Below, piece by piece: positions 52,524 through 62,131 of a stretch of 64,000 nt of DNA. The DNA lies in contig NZ_JBHWAB010000001.1 in assembly GCF_042688525.2 (NCBI RefSeq), positions 2,480,001-2,544,000 of the forward strand, in the 5' to 3' direction. Numbering within the stretch: the first letter of the stretch is position 1; each line of letters begins with the position of its first letter. The translations under genes and the position numbers were made by a program. Source of the DNA: Haloimpatiens sp042688525 (GTDB lineage Bacteria > Bacillota > Clostridia > Clostridiales > Clostridiaceae). Under the pieces are notes generated by a model. It had not been told where the DNA came from. It saw only the letters and a program-made list of their open reading frames with translations, and made no database searches.

Positions 52524-53486
52524 TTACTTTAAAGGAAATGACAAAAATGCCAACAGACAAAGTATAACTGTTATTATACTAAATATCGAAACAACTTTAG
52601 TTTCATGCCATCCACATAATTCAAAATGATGATGAATTGGACTCATCTTAAACACTCTTTTACCTGTTAATTTAAATGAAGCCACTTGAATTATTACAGA
52701 TAAAGCTTCTATAACATATATACCTCCAACTATTACAACTATTAATGGTAACTTAAGTAACATTGCAACAGCGCCTACAGCACCTCCTAGTGCTAAAGAA
52801 CCTGTATCTCCCATAAATGTTTGAGCTGGAAATGCATTATATTTTAAGAAACCTAAAAGACCACCTGCAATTACTCCACAAAATATAGCTAAAGTATACT
52901 GTCCCATAGCAAAACTTACAAGTGTAAAAAATGTCATAACTAGTATTGTTATTGAACTAGCTAATCCATCTAACCCATCTGTCAAATTAACTGCATTAGT
53001 TGTCGCTGCAAAATAAAATATTATAAAAGGAATGTATAACTTACCCAAATCCCATGTTTCACCTAAGAATGGTACAATAATTTTAGTACCAATACTAGGA
53101 TTATTAGCAGCGTAATATCCTAATACACCTGAAACTATTAACAAAAGAATCATTTTCTGATAAGCTCTTAATCCTAAATTGTTTTTATGAACTATCTTAA
53201 GCATATCATCAATAAATCCAATAGCTCCAAATGCTATAAAAGCATATAAAGCGATCATTGATTCATCACTTGGATCTCTTACAATTATAATCATAGTAAT
53301 AATAGCTGCAACAATAAATATTAACCCACCCATTGTAGGTGTTCCAGCTTTTTTCATATGACTTTTAGGACCTTCTTCTCTTATGTTTTGACCAAATTTT
53401 AATCTATGAAGAATTGGAATAAGAATTGGTCCTCCAATTAGAGATAGCACGAAGGAAACCAATATTGAATAAATTATTATATTCAT
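52524..53486 (-). CDS. mraY: Phospho-N-acetylmuramoyl-pentapeptide transferase
   Basis: 320 residues, about ten membrane segments. Active-site motifs: PTMGGLIF and the first Asp pair in FIDDMLKI, NLTDGLDGLA and GDTGSLALGG, and the C-terminal PIHHHFE. It makes lipid I from UDP-MurNAc-pentapeptide and undecaprenyl phosphate. Followed by the ftsW start after 21 nt. Confidence 0.97.
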   Translation of the reverse strand: MNIIIYSILVSFVLSLIGGPILIPILHRLKFGQNIREEGPKSHMKKAGTPTMGGLIFIVAAIITMIIIVRDPSDESMIALYAFIAFGAIGFIDDMLKIVHKNNLGLRAYQKMILLLIVSGVLGYYAANNPSIGTKIIVPFLGETWDLGKLYIPFIIFYFAATTNAVNLTDGLDGLASSITILVMTFFTLVSFAMGQYTLAIFCGVIAGGLLGFLKYNAFPAQTFMGDTGSLALGGAVGAVAMLLKLPLIVVIVGGIYVIEALSVIIQVASFKLTGKRVFKMSPIHHHFELCGWHETKVVSIFSIITVILCLLAFLSFPLK

Positions 53487-53505
53487 TTTTAAAACCCCTT
53501 CTTTA

Positions 53506-54879
53506 TCAATTTATTGTCTGTAGTTTTTCAGTTATATTTTCAAATTTCATATAACGTGATGCTTTAACTAATATTATATCATCCTTATTTAAAAACTCTT
53601 TTAAATAAGTTATTAATTCTTGTTTATCCTGGAAACTTTTGTAATTTTTTTCACCAAAACCTTCTTTAAAGGCTTTATTAAATTCTCCTAAAGTACATAA
53701 ATAATCTATGCCTTTTTTCTTTGCATATTCTGCCACACTCACATGTGCTTCATATGCTTTATGTCCAAGTTCTCCCATAGAACCTAAAACAGCAATTTTC
53801 CTAGTACCTTTCAAACTAATCACTACATCAATAGCCGCTTTAACAGAATCAGGACTTGCATTATAACAATCATTAACTATAGTAAATTTTTCACCTTTTA
53901 TGATATCTAATCTCATAGATGTAGTTTCTATATTATTTAAACCTTTTTTAATTTCATCATAATTTAGTCCAAAAGTTCTAGCACATGCAATCGCCATCAA
54001 AGAATTTAATACATTATGTTTTCCTAATACATTAATATTAAATTTTTCAATTTTATTACGTTTTTTATCATTGATATTAAACGTAATATCTTTATGTGTT
54101 ACACTTATATCTTCAGCATGATAGTCACTGTGGCTTTCTATTCCTATTGTATTAATTTTAAATTTATTACTAATAATTTTACTTAAGAATTTATCATCAT
54201 TATTAACAATTAATGTATTCTCACTAGTAAAATAATCGGTAATTTCCATTTTAGACTTTAATATGTTTTCTTGTGTTTTTAAATTTTCTATATGGGAAAT
54301 TCCAATATTCGTCATAAGTGCCACATCCGGTCTAGCTGTATCTACCAATCTATGTATTTCTCCAAAATTACTCATACCCATCTCTAAAACTGCTATATCA
54401 AAGCTATTATCCATTTCTAATATCATAAGTGGAAGCCCTATTTCATTGTTAAAATTTCCTTTAGTTTTAAATACCTTATATTTGCAACTTAAAGCAGCCG
54501 CAACTAAATCTTTTGTAGATGTTTTACCTGTAGATCCTGTTATACCTACTACTTTTATATCTAATTTATTTCTATAATACTTGGCTAAACTTAAAAGTGC
54601 CTTATGAGTATTATCTACTAAAATTATAGAAGTTTCAGGTTTTATCTCTTTTTCATCAAATTTAGCTTCGCTTACAATACATAAATGTGCACCCTTTTTA
54701 CTGGCGTCTACAATAAAATCATTTGCATTAAATCTTTCTCCTTTTAATGCAATAAAAATACTTCCATCTCTTAGTTTTCGTGTATCAGTACTTACATTGC
54801 TGTAATCTAGTTTATTTCCTTTTAAAATTAATTTTCCATTAACTGCTTTTGTAATTTCATCTAAAGTCAAATTAAACAT
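53506..54879 (-). CDS. murF: UDP-MurNAc-tripeptide D-Ala-D-Ala ligase
   Basis: 457 residues. Mur-ligase layout: N-terminal UDP-binding domain (DTRKLRDGSIFIALKGERFN), central ATPase with GITGSTGKTSTKDL, and C-terminal domain with NDCYNASPDSVKAAI. Adds D-Ala-D-Ala to the peptidoglycan precursor. Its ATG directly follows the murE stop. Confidence 0.96.
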   Translation of the reverse strand: MFNLTLDEITKAVNGKLILKGNKLDYSNVSTDTRKLRDGSIFIALKGERFNANDFIVDASKKGAHLCIVSEAKFDEKEIKPETSIILVDNTHKALLSLAKYYRNKLDIKVVGITGSTGKTSTKDLVAAALSCKYKVFKTKGNFNNEIGLPLMILEMDNSFDIAVLEMGMSNFGEIHRLVDTARPDVALMTNIGISHIENLKTQENILKSKMEITDYFTSENTLIVNNDDKFLSKIISNKFKINTIGIESHSDYHAEDISVTHKDITFNINDKKRNKIEKFNINVLGKHNVLNSLMAIACARTFGLNYDEIKKGLNNIETTSMRLDIIKGEKFTIVNDCYNASPDSVKAAIDVVISLKGTRKIAVLGSMGELGHKAYEAHVSVAEYAKKKGIDYLCTLGEFNKAFKEGFGEKNYKSFQDKQELITYLKEFLNKDDIILVKASRYMKFENITEKLQTIN

Positions 54880-56325
54880 TTAAAACAGCTCCTTTATTAA
54901 TTCTGAAACAATTTCTCTCTCGTCAAAATGGATTGTTTTATCCTTTAGTATTTGATAGTCTTCATGACCTTTTCCTGCAACAACTACAACATCACCCTTT
55001 TGAGCAATTTTCATAGCCTTTTTAATTGCTTCTTTTCTATTTTCAATAGTTACATAATTATCTTTTTTTATACCACTAATTACATCTTGTATAATGCTCA
55101 TTGGATCTTCAGTTCTAGGATTATCTGAAGTTACTATAGCAATATCACTTAACTTACTTCCTATGTCTCCCATGATAGGTCTTTTAGTTTTATCTCTATC
55201 ACCACCACATCCAAATACACTGATCAATTTTCCTTTTGTAAATTCTCTTGCTGTTTTTAATATATTCTCAAGACCATCAGGAGTATGCGCATAATCAACA
55301 ATAACATCAAATCCTAATTGATAATTTTTTGTTACAATTTCACATCTACCAGGTACTTGAAGTTTTTTAAGTCCTATTTTTATATCCTCTAAACTTATAT
55401 TTTCACTTAAACATGCAGCTATAATACCTAATGAATTATATACATTATATTTCCCTGGTATTGACAAGTTAATTTTTTCTGTTTTATTCTCATAACAAAT
55501 TTCAAAATCAATACCCTTAGAATGTATCTCAATATTTCTAGCCACAATATCAGCTTCATTATCAATACCATAAGTCATCTTATTATTATCTACATCTTCA
55601 TATACTCTTTTACCATATTTATCATCTATATTTATAATTGCAGTACTACAATTTTTAAACAATTTTAGCTTTGCATTATAATAATTTTCAAATGTCTTAT
55701 GAAAATCTAAATGATCTTGAGTTAAATTTGTAAAAATAGCTCTATGAAAGTTCACACCAAATACCCTATCTAAACTAAGTGAATGTGAAGACACTTCCAT
55801 GACACAATACTGTACATTGTTTTGCACCATATCATAAAATAATTTTTGTAATTCCAATGATTCAGGAGTTGTTCTCACTGAATGTATCTTTTTATCTCCT
55901 ATATAATTTGCTATTGTACCTATAAGCCCAACTTTATGACCACATTGCTCTAAAATAGATTTAAGCATAAATGCAGATGTAGTTTTGCCATTAGTTCCAG
56001 TAATTCCAATAACTTTCATCTTTTCACTTGGATTTCCATAAAAATTAGAAGCGCCTCTTGCAAGTGCTTTTCTAGTATCTTTAACCTGTATAACTGTACA
56101 TTGTGGTATAGATTGTGGTTTATCTTCACAAACTATAACCGATGCCCCTTGTTTTACTGCATTATTTATAAATTTATGCCCGTCTACATTAAATCCTTTT
56201 ATGCAGAAAAACACATCTCCTTTACCTATTTTTCTTGAATCATATTGAATATTGTTAACGTCTAAGTTTAATTCTCCCTGCATTAACTTAAATTCAATAT
56301 TTTTAAGTATGTTTTTAAGTTTCAT
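54880..56325 (-). CDS. murE: UDP-MurNAc-tripeptide synthetase (meso-DAP adding)
   Basis: 481 residues from the ATG at 56325 (AGGAG 7 nt upstream; the ORF extends 10 codons further without reason). Motifs: DSRKIGKGDVFFCIKG, the P-loop GITGTNGKTT, and DNPRTEDP, whose DNPR signature is typical of enzymes that add meso-diaminopimelate. This fits dapF in the same window. Confidence 0.96.
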   Translation of the reverse strand: MKLKNILKNIEFKLMQGELNLDVNNIQYDSRKIGKGDVFFCIKGFNVDGHKFINNAVKQGASVIVCEDKPQSIPQCTVIQVKDTRKALARGASNFYGNPSEKMKVIGITGTNGKTTSAFMLKSILEQCGHKVGLIGTIANYIGDKKIHSVRTTPESLELQKLFYDMVQNNVQYCVMEVSSHSLSLDRVFGVNFHRAIFTNLTQDHLDFHKTFENYYNAKLKLFKNCSTAIINIDDKYGKRVYEDVDNNKMTYGIDNEADIVARNIEIHSKGIDFEICYENKTEKINLSIPGKYNVYNSLGIIAACLSENISLEDIKIGLKKLQVPGRCEIVTKNYQLGFDVIVDYAHTPDGLENILKTAREFTKGKLISVFGCGGDRDKTKRPIMGDIGSKLSDIAIVTSDNPRTEDPMSIIQDVISGIKKDNYVTIENRKEAIKKAMKIAQKGDVVVVAGKGHEDYQILKDKTIHFDEREIVSELIKELF

Positions 56326-56397
56326 AGTATCACTCCTATTTAATCTACAATACAAATGCTGTTGACAATATATAATTTTTTGCCAACAGCTTTATTA

Positions 56398-58581
56398 TTA
56401 ATCGCCAATAACATTAAGTTGTAGTGTAATTGTTGTACCTTTCAAAGCTTTTTGCCCTGGTTTTATACTTTGACCAGAAACCAAACCATTACCTGTAAAT
56501 CTAACTTTTAAACCTATACTATTTAAAACTTTTGATGCTCTTTCTGATGTATATCCATTAAGATTTGGAACTACAACTTCTTTCTTATTATAATTTCCCT
56601 TGCTTCCAGTGTAAAGTATAATTTTACTGTTTTCTTTTATAGAATATCCTGGTTTAGGACTTATATCTGTAATATAATCTCCACTACCTTCAATTTTTAC
56701 ATCAATTTTATTTTCCTTTAATATTTTAGTTGCTTCTGATTTTTTTAAACCTCTAACTTCAGGTATCATAATATCTTTAAGTAAACTCTCTGCAATTTCT
56801 TTTCCTGAAGCATCAGGTTTCAATGCTAAATAATTAAAAACATCATAAAAAACTTGTTTTGCAACTGGTGTTGCTATTTGTCCTGCATAATAATTTGATG
56901 GATCAGGTTCATCTATCGAAATTAAAACTGTTATTTTAGGATTATTTGCAGGAGCCATACCAGCAAAAGATGCTATATATTTACCTGCACCATATCCTTT
57001 GCCATTTTCAACTTTTTGAGCTGTACCTGTTTTTCCTGCAATATGATATCCTTCTATAAAAGCTTTTCTTCCTCCACCTTCAGATATAACCTTTTCCAAA
57101 TAACCTCTAAGTTCTACTGCTACATCATGATTTATAACCTGTTTCTCATCATACTTATCATATTGTTTTATGTCAATTTCTTTATTATTTTCATTACTTA
57201 CAACTTTCTTCATTACATGAGGTCTTATCCATTTTCCTCCATTAGCTATAGCATTAAACGCTGTTAAATACTGAACACAAGATACTGTATTTGTTTGACC
57301 AAAAGATATTGTAGCTAAATCCAATGGAGTTATTTTACTAGTTTGCTTGATAATTCCCTTAGCTTCTCCATTTAAATCTACTCCAGTTTTATTACCAAAT
57401 CCAAAAGCTGTTATATATTTATTTAACTTTTCAGCTCCTAATTTTGCACCTAAATCCATGAAACCAACATTACAAGAATTCTTTAATATATCTACAAAAG
57501 TTTCATGACCATGTCCTGTTCTTTTCCAACAATGAATTCTTTTATTAAGAACTTGAGAAGAACCATTACACACAATTTGATATGTTTTAGGATCAATTAC
57601 TTTTTCACTTAAAGCAGCAGTAGCTGTTACTACTTTAAATATAGAACCTGGTTCAAAAGTATCACTAACAGCTCTATTTCTCCATTCCTTTTGTAATTCA
57701 TTATAGCTTACCCCTTCTTTCCAAGGGTTATTAGGATCATAGTCTGGCTTATTAACCATAGCTAATATTTCTCCATTGTTAGGATCCATAACTATTATGC
57801 TTACAGCCTTAGCTTTATTATCCTTCATTGCTTGATCTGCAGCTTTTTCTGCAAAATGCTGTATCATCTCATCTATTGTAAGTACTACATTAAATCCATT
57901 TACAGGTTTTTCATACTGAGATATTGAATAAGGTAATTCTTTCCTTCTACTATCTGTCTCTGCTATCTTCTTTCCTGGTCTTCCTTCTAAATATTCGTTG
58001 TACATAAGTTCAACGCCAGTAAGTCCTTTTCCATCTGAATTAGTATGTCCTAAAACATGTGCTAGGAAATTATTGTTAGGATAATATCTTTTTGTATCCC
58101 CTGAAATTACAACACCATCAATATTTAATTCCCTAACTTTATCTGCTGCATCTTTTTCAATTCTTCTTTTTAAAGTAGCTGCACCAATTTTTTTACCATT
58201 TATAGTCTTATTAATAGTTTTAAGTACTTCCTCTTCTTCCATTTCTAATGCTGCGGCTAACTTATTTGCTATTTCTTTATCAGATACTTTTTTCTTACTC
58301 ATGTATTGTCTAAGAGTATTCAAATCTAAATCTACTCTGTATATATTAGCACTAATTGCTAATGCATTTCCATTTCTATCAAGTATATTTCCTCTTATAG
58401 GATCTATTTTTATTACATTAGTCCATTGATTTATAGCTTTATTTTTATAATCTGCTGACTTTGCAACCATTATATATCCTAGTCTAAGAATTAAAGCAAA
58501 AAACAAAATAAAAAAAGCAAAAAACGCAAATATCATTCTACGTTTAACTATAGTTTTGTCTTTGTAAACCTTTTTTGACAA
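56398..58581 (-). CDS. spoVD: Class B penicillin-binding protein with two PASTA domains (SpoVD/FtsI type)
   Basis: 727 residues. Membrane anchor at about 15-33, dimerisation domain, transpeptidase domain with SIFK (EPGSIFKVVTA), SCN and KTG (AGKTGTAQK), and two C-terminal PASTA units (from about 600 and 660). The TTG start has GGAGG 7 nt upstream. Works with the SEDS protein encoded nearby. Two PASTA domains and length near 720 resemble the vegetative division PBP (PbpB); clostridial annotations often say SpoVD. A single gene may serve both division and spore formation. Confidence 0.9.
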   Translation of the reverse strand: MSKKVYKDKTIVKRRMIFAFFAFFILFFALILRLGYIMVAKSADYKNKAINQWTNVIKIDPIRGNILDRNGNALAISANIYRVDLDLNTLRQYMSKKKVSDKEIANKLAAALEMEEEEVLKTINKTINGKKIGAATLKRRIEKDAADKVRELNIDGVVISGDTKRYYPNNNFLAHVLGHTNSDGKGLTGVELMYNEYLEGRPGKKIAETDSRRKELPYSISQYEKPVNGFNVVLTIDEMIQHFAEKAADQAMKDNKAKAVSIIVMDPNNGEILAMVNKPDYDPNNPWKEGVSYNELQKEWRNRAVSDTFEPGSIFKVVTATAALSEKVIDPKTYQIVCNGSSQVLNKRIHCWKRTGHGHETFVDILKNSCNVGFMDLGAKLGAEKLNKYITAFGFGNKTGVDLNGEAKGIIKQTSKITPLDLATISFGQTNTVSCVQYLTAFNAIANGGKWIRPHVMKKVVSNENNKEIDIKQYDKYDEKQVINHDVAVELRGYLEKVISEGGGRKAFIEGYHIAGKTGTAQKVENGKGYGAGKYIASFAGMAPANNPKITVLISIDEPDPSNYYAGQIATPVAKQVFYDVFNYLALKPDASGKEIAESLLKDIMIPEVRGLKKSEATKILKENKIDVKIEGSGDYITDISPKPGYSIKENSKIILYTGSKGNYNKKEVVVPNLNGYTSERASKVLNSIGLKVRFTGNGLVSGQSIKPGQKALKGTTITLQLNVIGD

Positions 58582-58594
58582 CTTATTACCTCCA

Positions 58595-59098
58595 TTAGAA
58601 TAATTTGTTTTTTATAAATTCAATTAAATTATTTTTACTTTTTGAGTCATCGTTAGTATTTTTGTTTTTGTTATAATTCTTCTTATTCAAATCACAGTAA
58701 ACAGCATTATCCATGGAAGGCTTTACCATGTTTAGTTTCTCTGTAGCATATTTTTCAATATATTCTAAGTTATTATATTTTAATAGCCTAATCTTTAAGC
58801 TTTCATTTTCTTTTTTTGCTTTAGTTATCTCTTGTTTTGTATTAAGTACTTCTTGTTTTATATTACATATGTATGCATACCTGCATACTAGTACCATACC
58901 AACTGCAAAAACTATTCCAATGTTTCTTATAACCTTAAGTTTCTTTACAGCATTTCTCTTTTTAGCATTTTTAAAACTTTCTCTCTTGTTATCCCTCTCT
59001 ACATTATTTTTTTCTTTGGGACGTGATACATTTGCATTAGATGATAACACTGTATTTCCTTCTATATCTTCTTTATTCATCATTATCACTTTATTCAC
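58595..59098 (-). CDS. ftsL: FtsL-like septum protein
   Basis: 167 residues: a long polar, basic N-terminus, one membrane helix (about 57-76, NIGIVFAVGMVLVCRYAYI) and a short leucine-zipper-like coiled coil with KENESLKIRLLKYNNLEYIEKYATEKLNM, typical for FtsL/DivIC. Located between rsmH and the PBP, the standard place. The start is ambiguous: GTG 59098, or a later GTG/ATG 3-6 codons on. Confidence 0.8.
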   Translation of the reverse strand: MNKVIMMNKEDIEGNTVLSSNANVSRPKEKNNVERDNKRESFKNAKKRNAVKKLKVIRNIGIVFAVGMVLVCRYAYICNIKQEVLNTKQEITKAKKENESLKIRLLKYNNLEYIEKYATEKLNMVKPSMDNAVYCDLNKKNYNKNKNTNDDSKSKNNLIEFIKNKLF

Positions 59099-59116
59099 CC
59101 CATTTCAATTTTAGAA

Positions 59117-60049
59117 CTATATTCTTTCACCTATTCTCAATTTAGCACTTCTACTCCTAGGATTCTCTTCAAGCTCTTCCTCTGAAGCTACTATAGGTTT
59201 TTTGTTAATCATTTTTAATTTTGGAATTTTACCGCATATACAAATTGGAAAATCTTTCGGACATGTACATGGATTTTGTAAGTTTCTATATTTATTTTTT
59301 ACAATTCTATCCTCTAAAGAGTGGAATGTAATAATTACAACTCTTCCTTTTTCATTTAAGTGTTCTACTGAATCCTCAATAGTCTTATTTAAAATTCCAA
59401 GTTCATTATTAACCTCAATACGTATAGCCTGGAAAGTTCTTTTAGCTGGATGAGGTCCTTCTCTCCTAAATTTAGCAGGTATAGAACTTTTTATTACATC
59501 AACAAGTTCAAAGGTAGTTTCTATAGGCTTTTCTTTTCTTGCCTTTACTATATTAAATGCAATCCTTTTTGCAAATTTTTCTTCACCATACTCCTTAATA
59601 ATTCTTACAATTTCTTTTTCTTCATACCCATTTACTATATCATAAGCAGAAAAATCTTTATCTCTATTCATTCTCATATCTAGAGGTGCATTGTGCATAT
59701 AACTAAAACCTCTTTCAGCCTCATCTAATTGATGTGACGATACACCTAAATCCATTAATATTCCATCTACTTTTTCAATGTCCAATTCACGTAAAATATT
59801 ATCTATATTACAGAAGTTATCATGAACATAAATCACATTCTCGTATTCCTTTAGTCTTTCTTTTGCTGCATCTATTGCATTGGTATCTTGATCAATTCCA
59901 ATTAATTTACCCTGTGGAGATAATTTTTTTAATATTTCCTTAGAATGTCCTCCTCCACCTAAAGTGCAATCGACATAAATACCATTCTCTTTGATATCTA
60001 ATCCATCTATACATTCTTCTAATAATACAGATACGTGTTTAAAATTCAT
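59117..60049 (-). CDS. rsmH: 16S rRNA (cytosine-N4)-methyltransferase
   Basis: 310 residues. Start MNFKHVSVLLEECIDGL, SAM-binding DCTLGGGGHS and GIDQDTNAI, then DLGVSSHQLDEAERGFSY, RRIEVNNEL-type segment (AIRIEVNNELG), ITFHSLEDR and CTCPKDFPIC. Methylates C1402 in 16S rRNA. Second gene of the dcw cluster. GAGGAGA precedes the ATG. Confidence 0.97.
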   Translation of the reverse strand: MNFKHVSVLLEECIDGLDIKENGIYVDCTLGGGGHSKEILKKLSPQGKLIGIDQDTNAIDAAKERLKEYENVIYVHDNFCNIDNILRELDIEKVDGILMDLGVSSHQLDEAERGFSYMHNAPLDMRMNRDKDFSAYDIVNGYEEKEIVRIIKEYGEEKFAKRIAFNIVKARKEKPIETTFELVDVIKSSIPAKFRREGPHPAKRTFQAIRIEVNNELGILNKTIEDSVEHLNEKGRVVIITFHSLEDRIVKNKYRNLQNPCTCPKDFPICICGKIPKLKMINKKPIVASEEELEENPRSRSAKLRIGERI

Positions 60050-60077
60050 ACTATTTCATTCTCCTCACTAATTATTG

Positions 60078-60506
60078 TTATATTCCTAATTCACTCATTT
60101 TTTCAGCTATAGAAGCAAAATCAATATCTGAGCTGTTATATTCATCCCATTTTTGTTTGCTCCATATTTCAATTCTAGTTGCTACCCCGATACTTACTAT
60201 TTCCTTTGTTATTTTCCCATATTCTAATAAATTCTGAGGGACTAAAGCTCTTCCTTGTTTATCTATATTTATTAAGTTCGCTCCTGAAAAGAAAAATCTA
60301 ACAAAGGCTCTTGCATCTTTGTTAGTCAAAGGAAGCTTCCTCAATTTTTCCTCTAACTGTTTCCATTCATCCATAGGATATGCATAAAGACATCCATCTA
60401 ATCCTTTTGTTAAAACAAATGTATTTCCTAAACCTTCTCTAAGTTTAGATGGTATAATTATCCTATTTTTACTATCTATAGCATGACTGTATTCTCCTAT
60501 GAACAT
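60078..60506 (-). CDS. mraZ: Transcriptional regulator MraZ
   Basis: 142 residues, two AbrB-like halves, each with the DxxxR pattern (DSKNRIIIPSKLRE, then DKQGRALVPQNL). Forms ring oligomers that bind tandem repeats in its own promoter and controls the dcw operon. GAGGTG is 5 nt before the ATG and four phased repeats lie just upstream. Confidence 0.96.
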   Translation of the reverse strand: MFIGEYSHAIDSKNRIIIPSKLREGLGNTFVLTKGLDGCLYAYPMDEWKQLEEKLRKLPLTNKDARAFVRFFFSGANLINIDKQGRALVPQNLLEYGKITKEIVSIGVATRIEIWSKQKWDEYNSSDIDFASIAEKMSELGI

Positions 60507-60523
60507 AATTACACCTCAGTTAA

Positions 60524-60560
60524 CTACTTTACTCCACTTTAAACCACTTTTCACCACTTT
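60524..60560 (-). promoter_or_regulatory. MraZ-binding box: four 10-bp-phased repeats
   Basis: On the minus strand AAAGTGG occurs at 60560-60554, 60550-60544 and 60540-60534, and AAAGTAG at 60530-60524, each exactly 10 bp apart, ending 17 nt before the mraZ ATG. Tandem AAAGTG-type repeats with this phase are the described operator of MraZ in other low-G+C bacteria. Autoregulation of the dcw cluster is inferred. Confidence 0.85.
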
Positions 60561-60764
60561 AATTTTTTTATTCTATATACAAATTAAAATTCCTTTATTT
60601 TTTAATAAAATTTTAATATTTTTTTTAAAAATATTAAAATATACATATTTTTCTTGTAAATTAACCTTATAAATTGCCTTATACACACTGGAAATAGTAT
60701 ACATATATAAAAAGTCAGTTTATGCATAAAATAATAATAAATATTACAAAAGGAGATGGTTTTC

Positions 60765-60902
60765 GTGTTTTCACGACATAATATCATAAAACATCATAAA
60801 TTTAAAAATTTAAATAGAAAAGAAAGGATGTGCATTGCCAGCATCATAGGCTGCAGCTTCATGAGAGGAATGTTCATCGGCTTATATTTATCTGAAAAGT
60901 AA
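60765..60902 (+). CDS. Small putative membrane protein, 45 residues
   Basis: A GTG at 60765 with AGGAGA 8 nt upstream opens a 45-codon frame. It begins MFSRHNIIKHHKFKNLNRKE, a very basic stretch, then CIASIIGCSFMRGMFIGLYL, a probable single membrane helix. A good terminator hairpin follows at 60953-60992, so it looks like a self-contained unit between mraZ and ychF. Not recognised; a longer minus-strand frame across the region (60602-60787) shows no ribosome-binding site. Confidence 0.6.
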   Translation: MFSRHNIIKHHKFKNLNRKERMCIASIIGCSFMRGMFIGLYLSEK

Positions 60903-60952
60903 ACAATTCTTCATTTTCTTGAAATACATAGAATTCTAGAGTATAATTTTAG

Positions 60953-60992
60953 TTGACTTGTGACTAATATGTTTAAGACACAAGTCAATTTT
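60953..60992 (+). terminator. Rho-independent terminator after the small ORF
   Basis: TTGACTTGTG (60953-60962) pairs with CACAAGTCAA (60979-60988), a perfect 10-bp stem with a 16-nt loop, followed by four Ts and then ychF's leader. It separates the small ORF from ychF. Confidence 0.65.
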
Positions 60993-61029
60993 CATAATAA
61001 TACTCGTTAGGAAAGGAATGTACATAGAT

Positions 61030-62127
61030 ATGAAACTAGGAATTGTAGGATTACCAAATGTAGGTAAAAGTACTTTATTTAATGCTATAACTAAAGCTGG
61101 TGCTGAATCAGCAAACTACCCTTTCTGCACAATTGAACCAAACGTTGGGGTTGTTGCTGTTCCTGATAAAAGATTAGATGTATTAGAAGAAATGTATACT
61201 GCTAAGAAAAAGACTCATACATCTATAGAATTCTATGATATTGCCGGTCTTGTAAAAGGTGCTAGTAAAGGTGAAGGCCTTGGTAACAAATTTTTATCTC
61301 ACATAAGAGAAGTTTCTTCTATAGTTCATGTTGTAAGATGTTTCGAAGATAGTAACATAGTACACGTTGATGGTTCTATAGATCCAATTAGAGATATTGA
61401 AACTATAACTCTTGAATTAGTATTTTCTGACCTTGAAGTACTAGAAAGAAGAATGGATAAAGCAACTAAACTTGCTCGTTCAGGAGATAAAAAAGCTAAA
61501 GCTAATTTAGAATTAATGAATAAAGTTAAAGCTCACCTTGAAGAAAACAAGCCTGTAAGAACTTTAGAGTTAGATGAAGAAGAACAAAAATTTGTAGATG
61601 AATTATTTCTTTTAACTTCAAAACCAGTACTATATGCTGCCAATATATCAGAAGATGATTTAATGAATGGTAACACTGAAAATGATATGGTAAAAAAAGT
61701 ACGAGAATATGCTGCAAATGAAAATTCAGAAGTAATAACAATCTGTGCCAGACTTGAAGAAGAACTTTCTACTCTTGATGATGAAGAAAAAATGGAAATG
61801 CTTAGTGAATATGGTTTAAAAGAACCTGGCCTTAATAAACTTATTCATGCTAGCTATAAATTATTAGGTCTTATAAGTTTCTTAACAGCTGGTGAAAAAG
61901 AAGTTAGAGCTTGGACTATTACTAATGGTACAAAAGCTCCTCAAGCTGCTGGAAAAATACACACAGATATGGAAAGAGGTTTCATTAGAGCAGAAATAGT
62001 TGATTATGATAAATTAATAGACTGTGGTTCTGAAGCTGCAGCTAAAGAAAAAGGATTTTATAGACTTGAAGGTAAAGACTATATAATGAAAGATGGAGAC
62101 GTTGTTGTATTTAGATTCAACGTATAA
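61030..62127 (+). CDS. ychF: Redox-regulated ATPase YchF (Obg-family)
   Basis: 365 residues. P-loop GLPNVGKST near residue 8, then the Mg-binding YPFCTIEPN, DIAGLVKGASKGEGLGNKFL (G3), a helical insertion (about 130-190) and a C-terminal TGS domain. Unlike most relatives it prefers ATP; it binds ribosomes and has roles in translation and stress. Homology favours the ATG at 61030; an ATG at 61018 is only 1 nt from AAAGGA. Confidence 0.95.
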   Translation: MKLGIVGLPNVGKSTLFNAITKAGAESANYPFCTIEPNVGVVAVPDKRLDVLEEMYTAKKKTHTSIEFYDIAGLVKGASKGEGLGNKFLSHIREVSSIVHVVRCFEDSNIVHVDGSIDPIRDIETITLELVFSDLEVLERRMDKATKLARSGDKKAKANLELMNKVKAHLEENKPVRTLELDEEEQKFVDELFLLTSKPVLYAANISEDDLMNGNTENDMVKKVREYAANENSEVITICARLEEELSTLDDEEKMEMLSEYGLKEPGLNKLIHASYKLLGLISFLTAGEKEVRAWTITNGTKAPQAAGKIHTDMERGFIRAEIVDYDKLIDCGSEAAAKEKGFYRLEGKDYIMKDGDVVVFRFNV

Positions 62128-62131
62128 AAAC

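Noticed and set aside
56340..56397. Strong terminator between the PBP gene and murE
   Set aside because: GCTGTTG/CAACAGC can pair but there is no clear T tract, and the genes are otherwise arranged as one operon.
60602..60787. 61-codon open frame on the minus strand upstream of mraZ
   Set aside because: No ribosome-binding site, AT-driven composition, and it conflicts with the plus-strand small ORF that has a good site and terminator.
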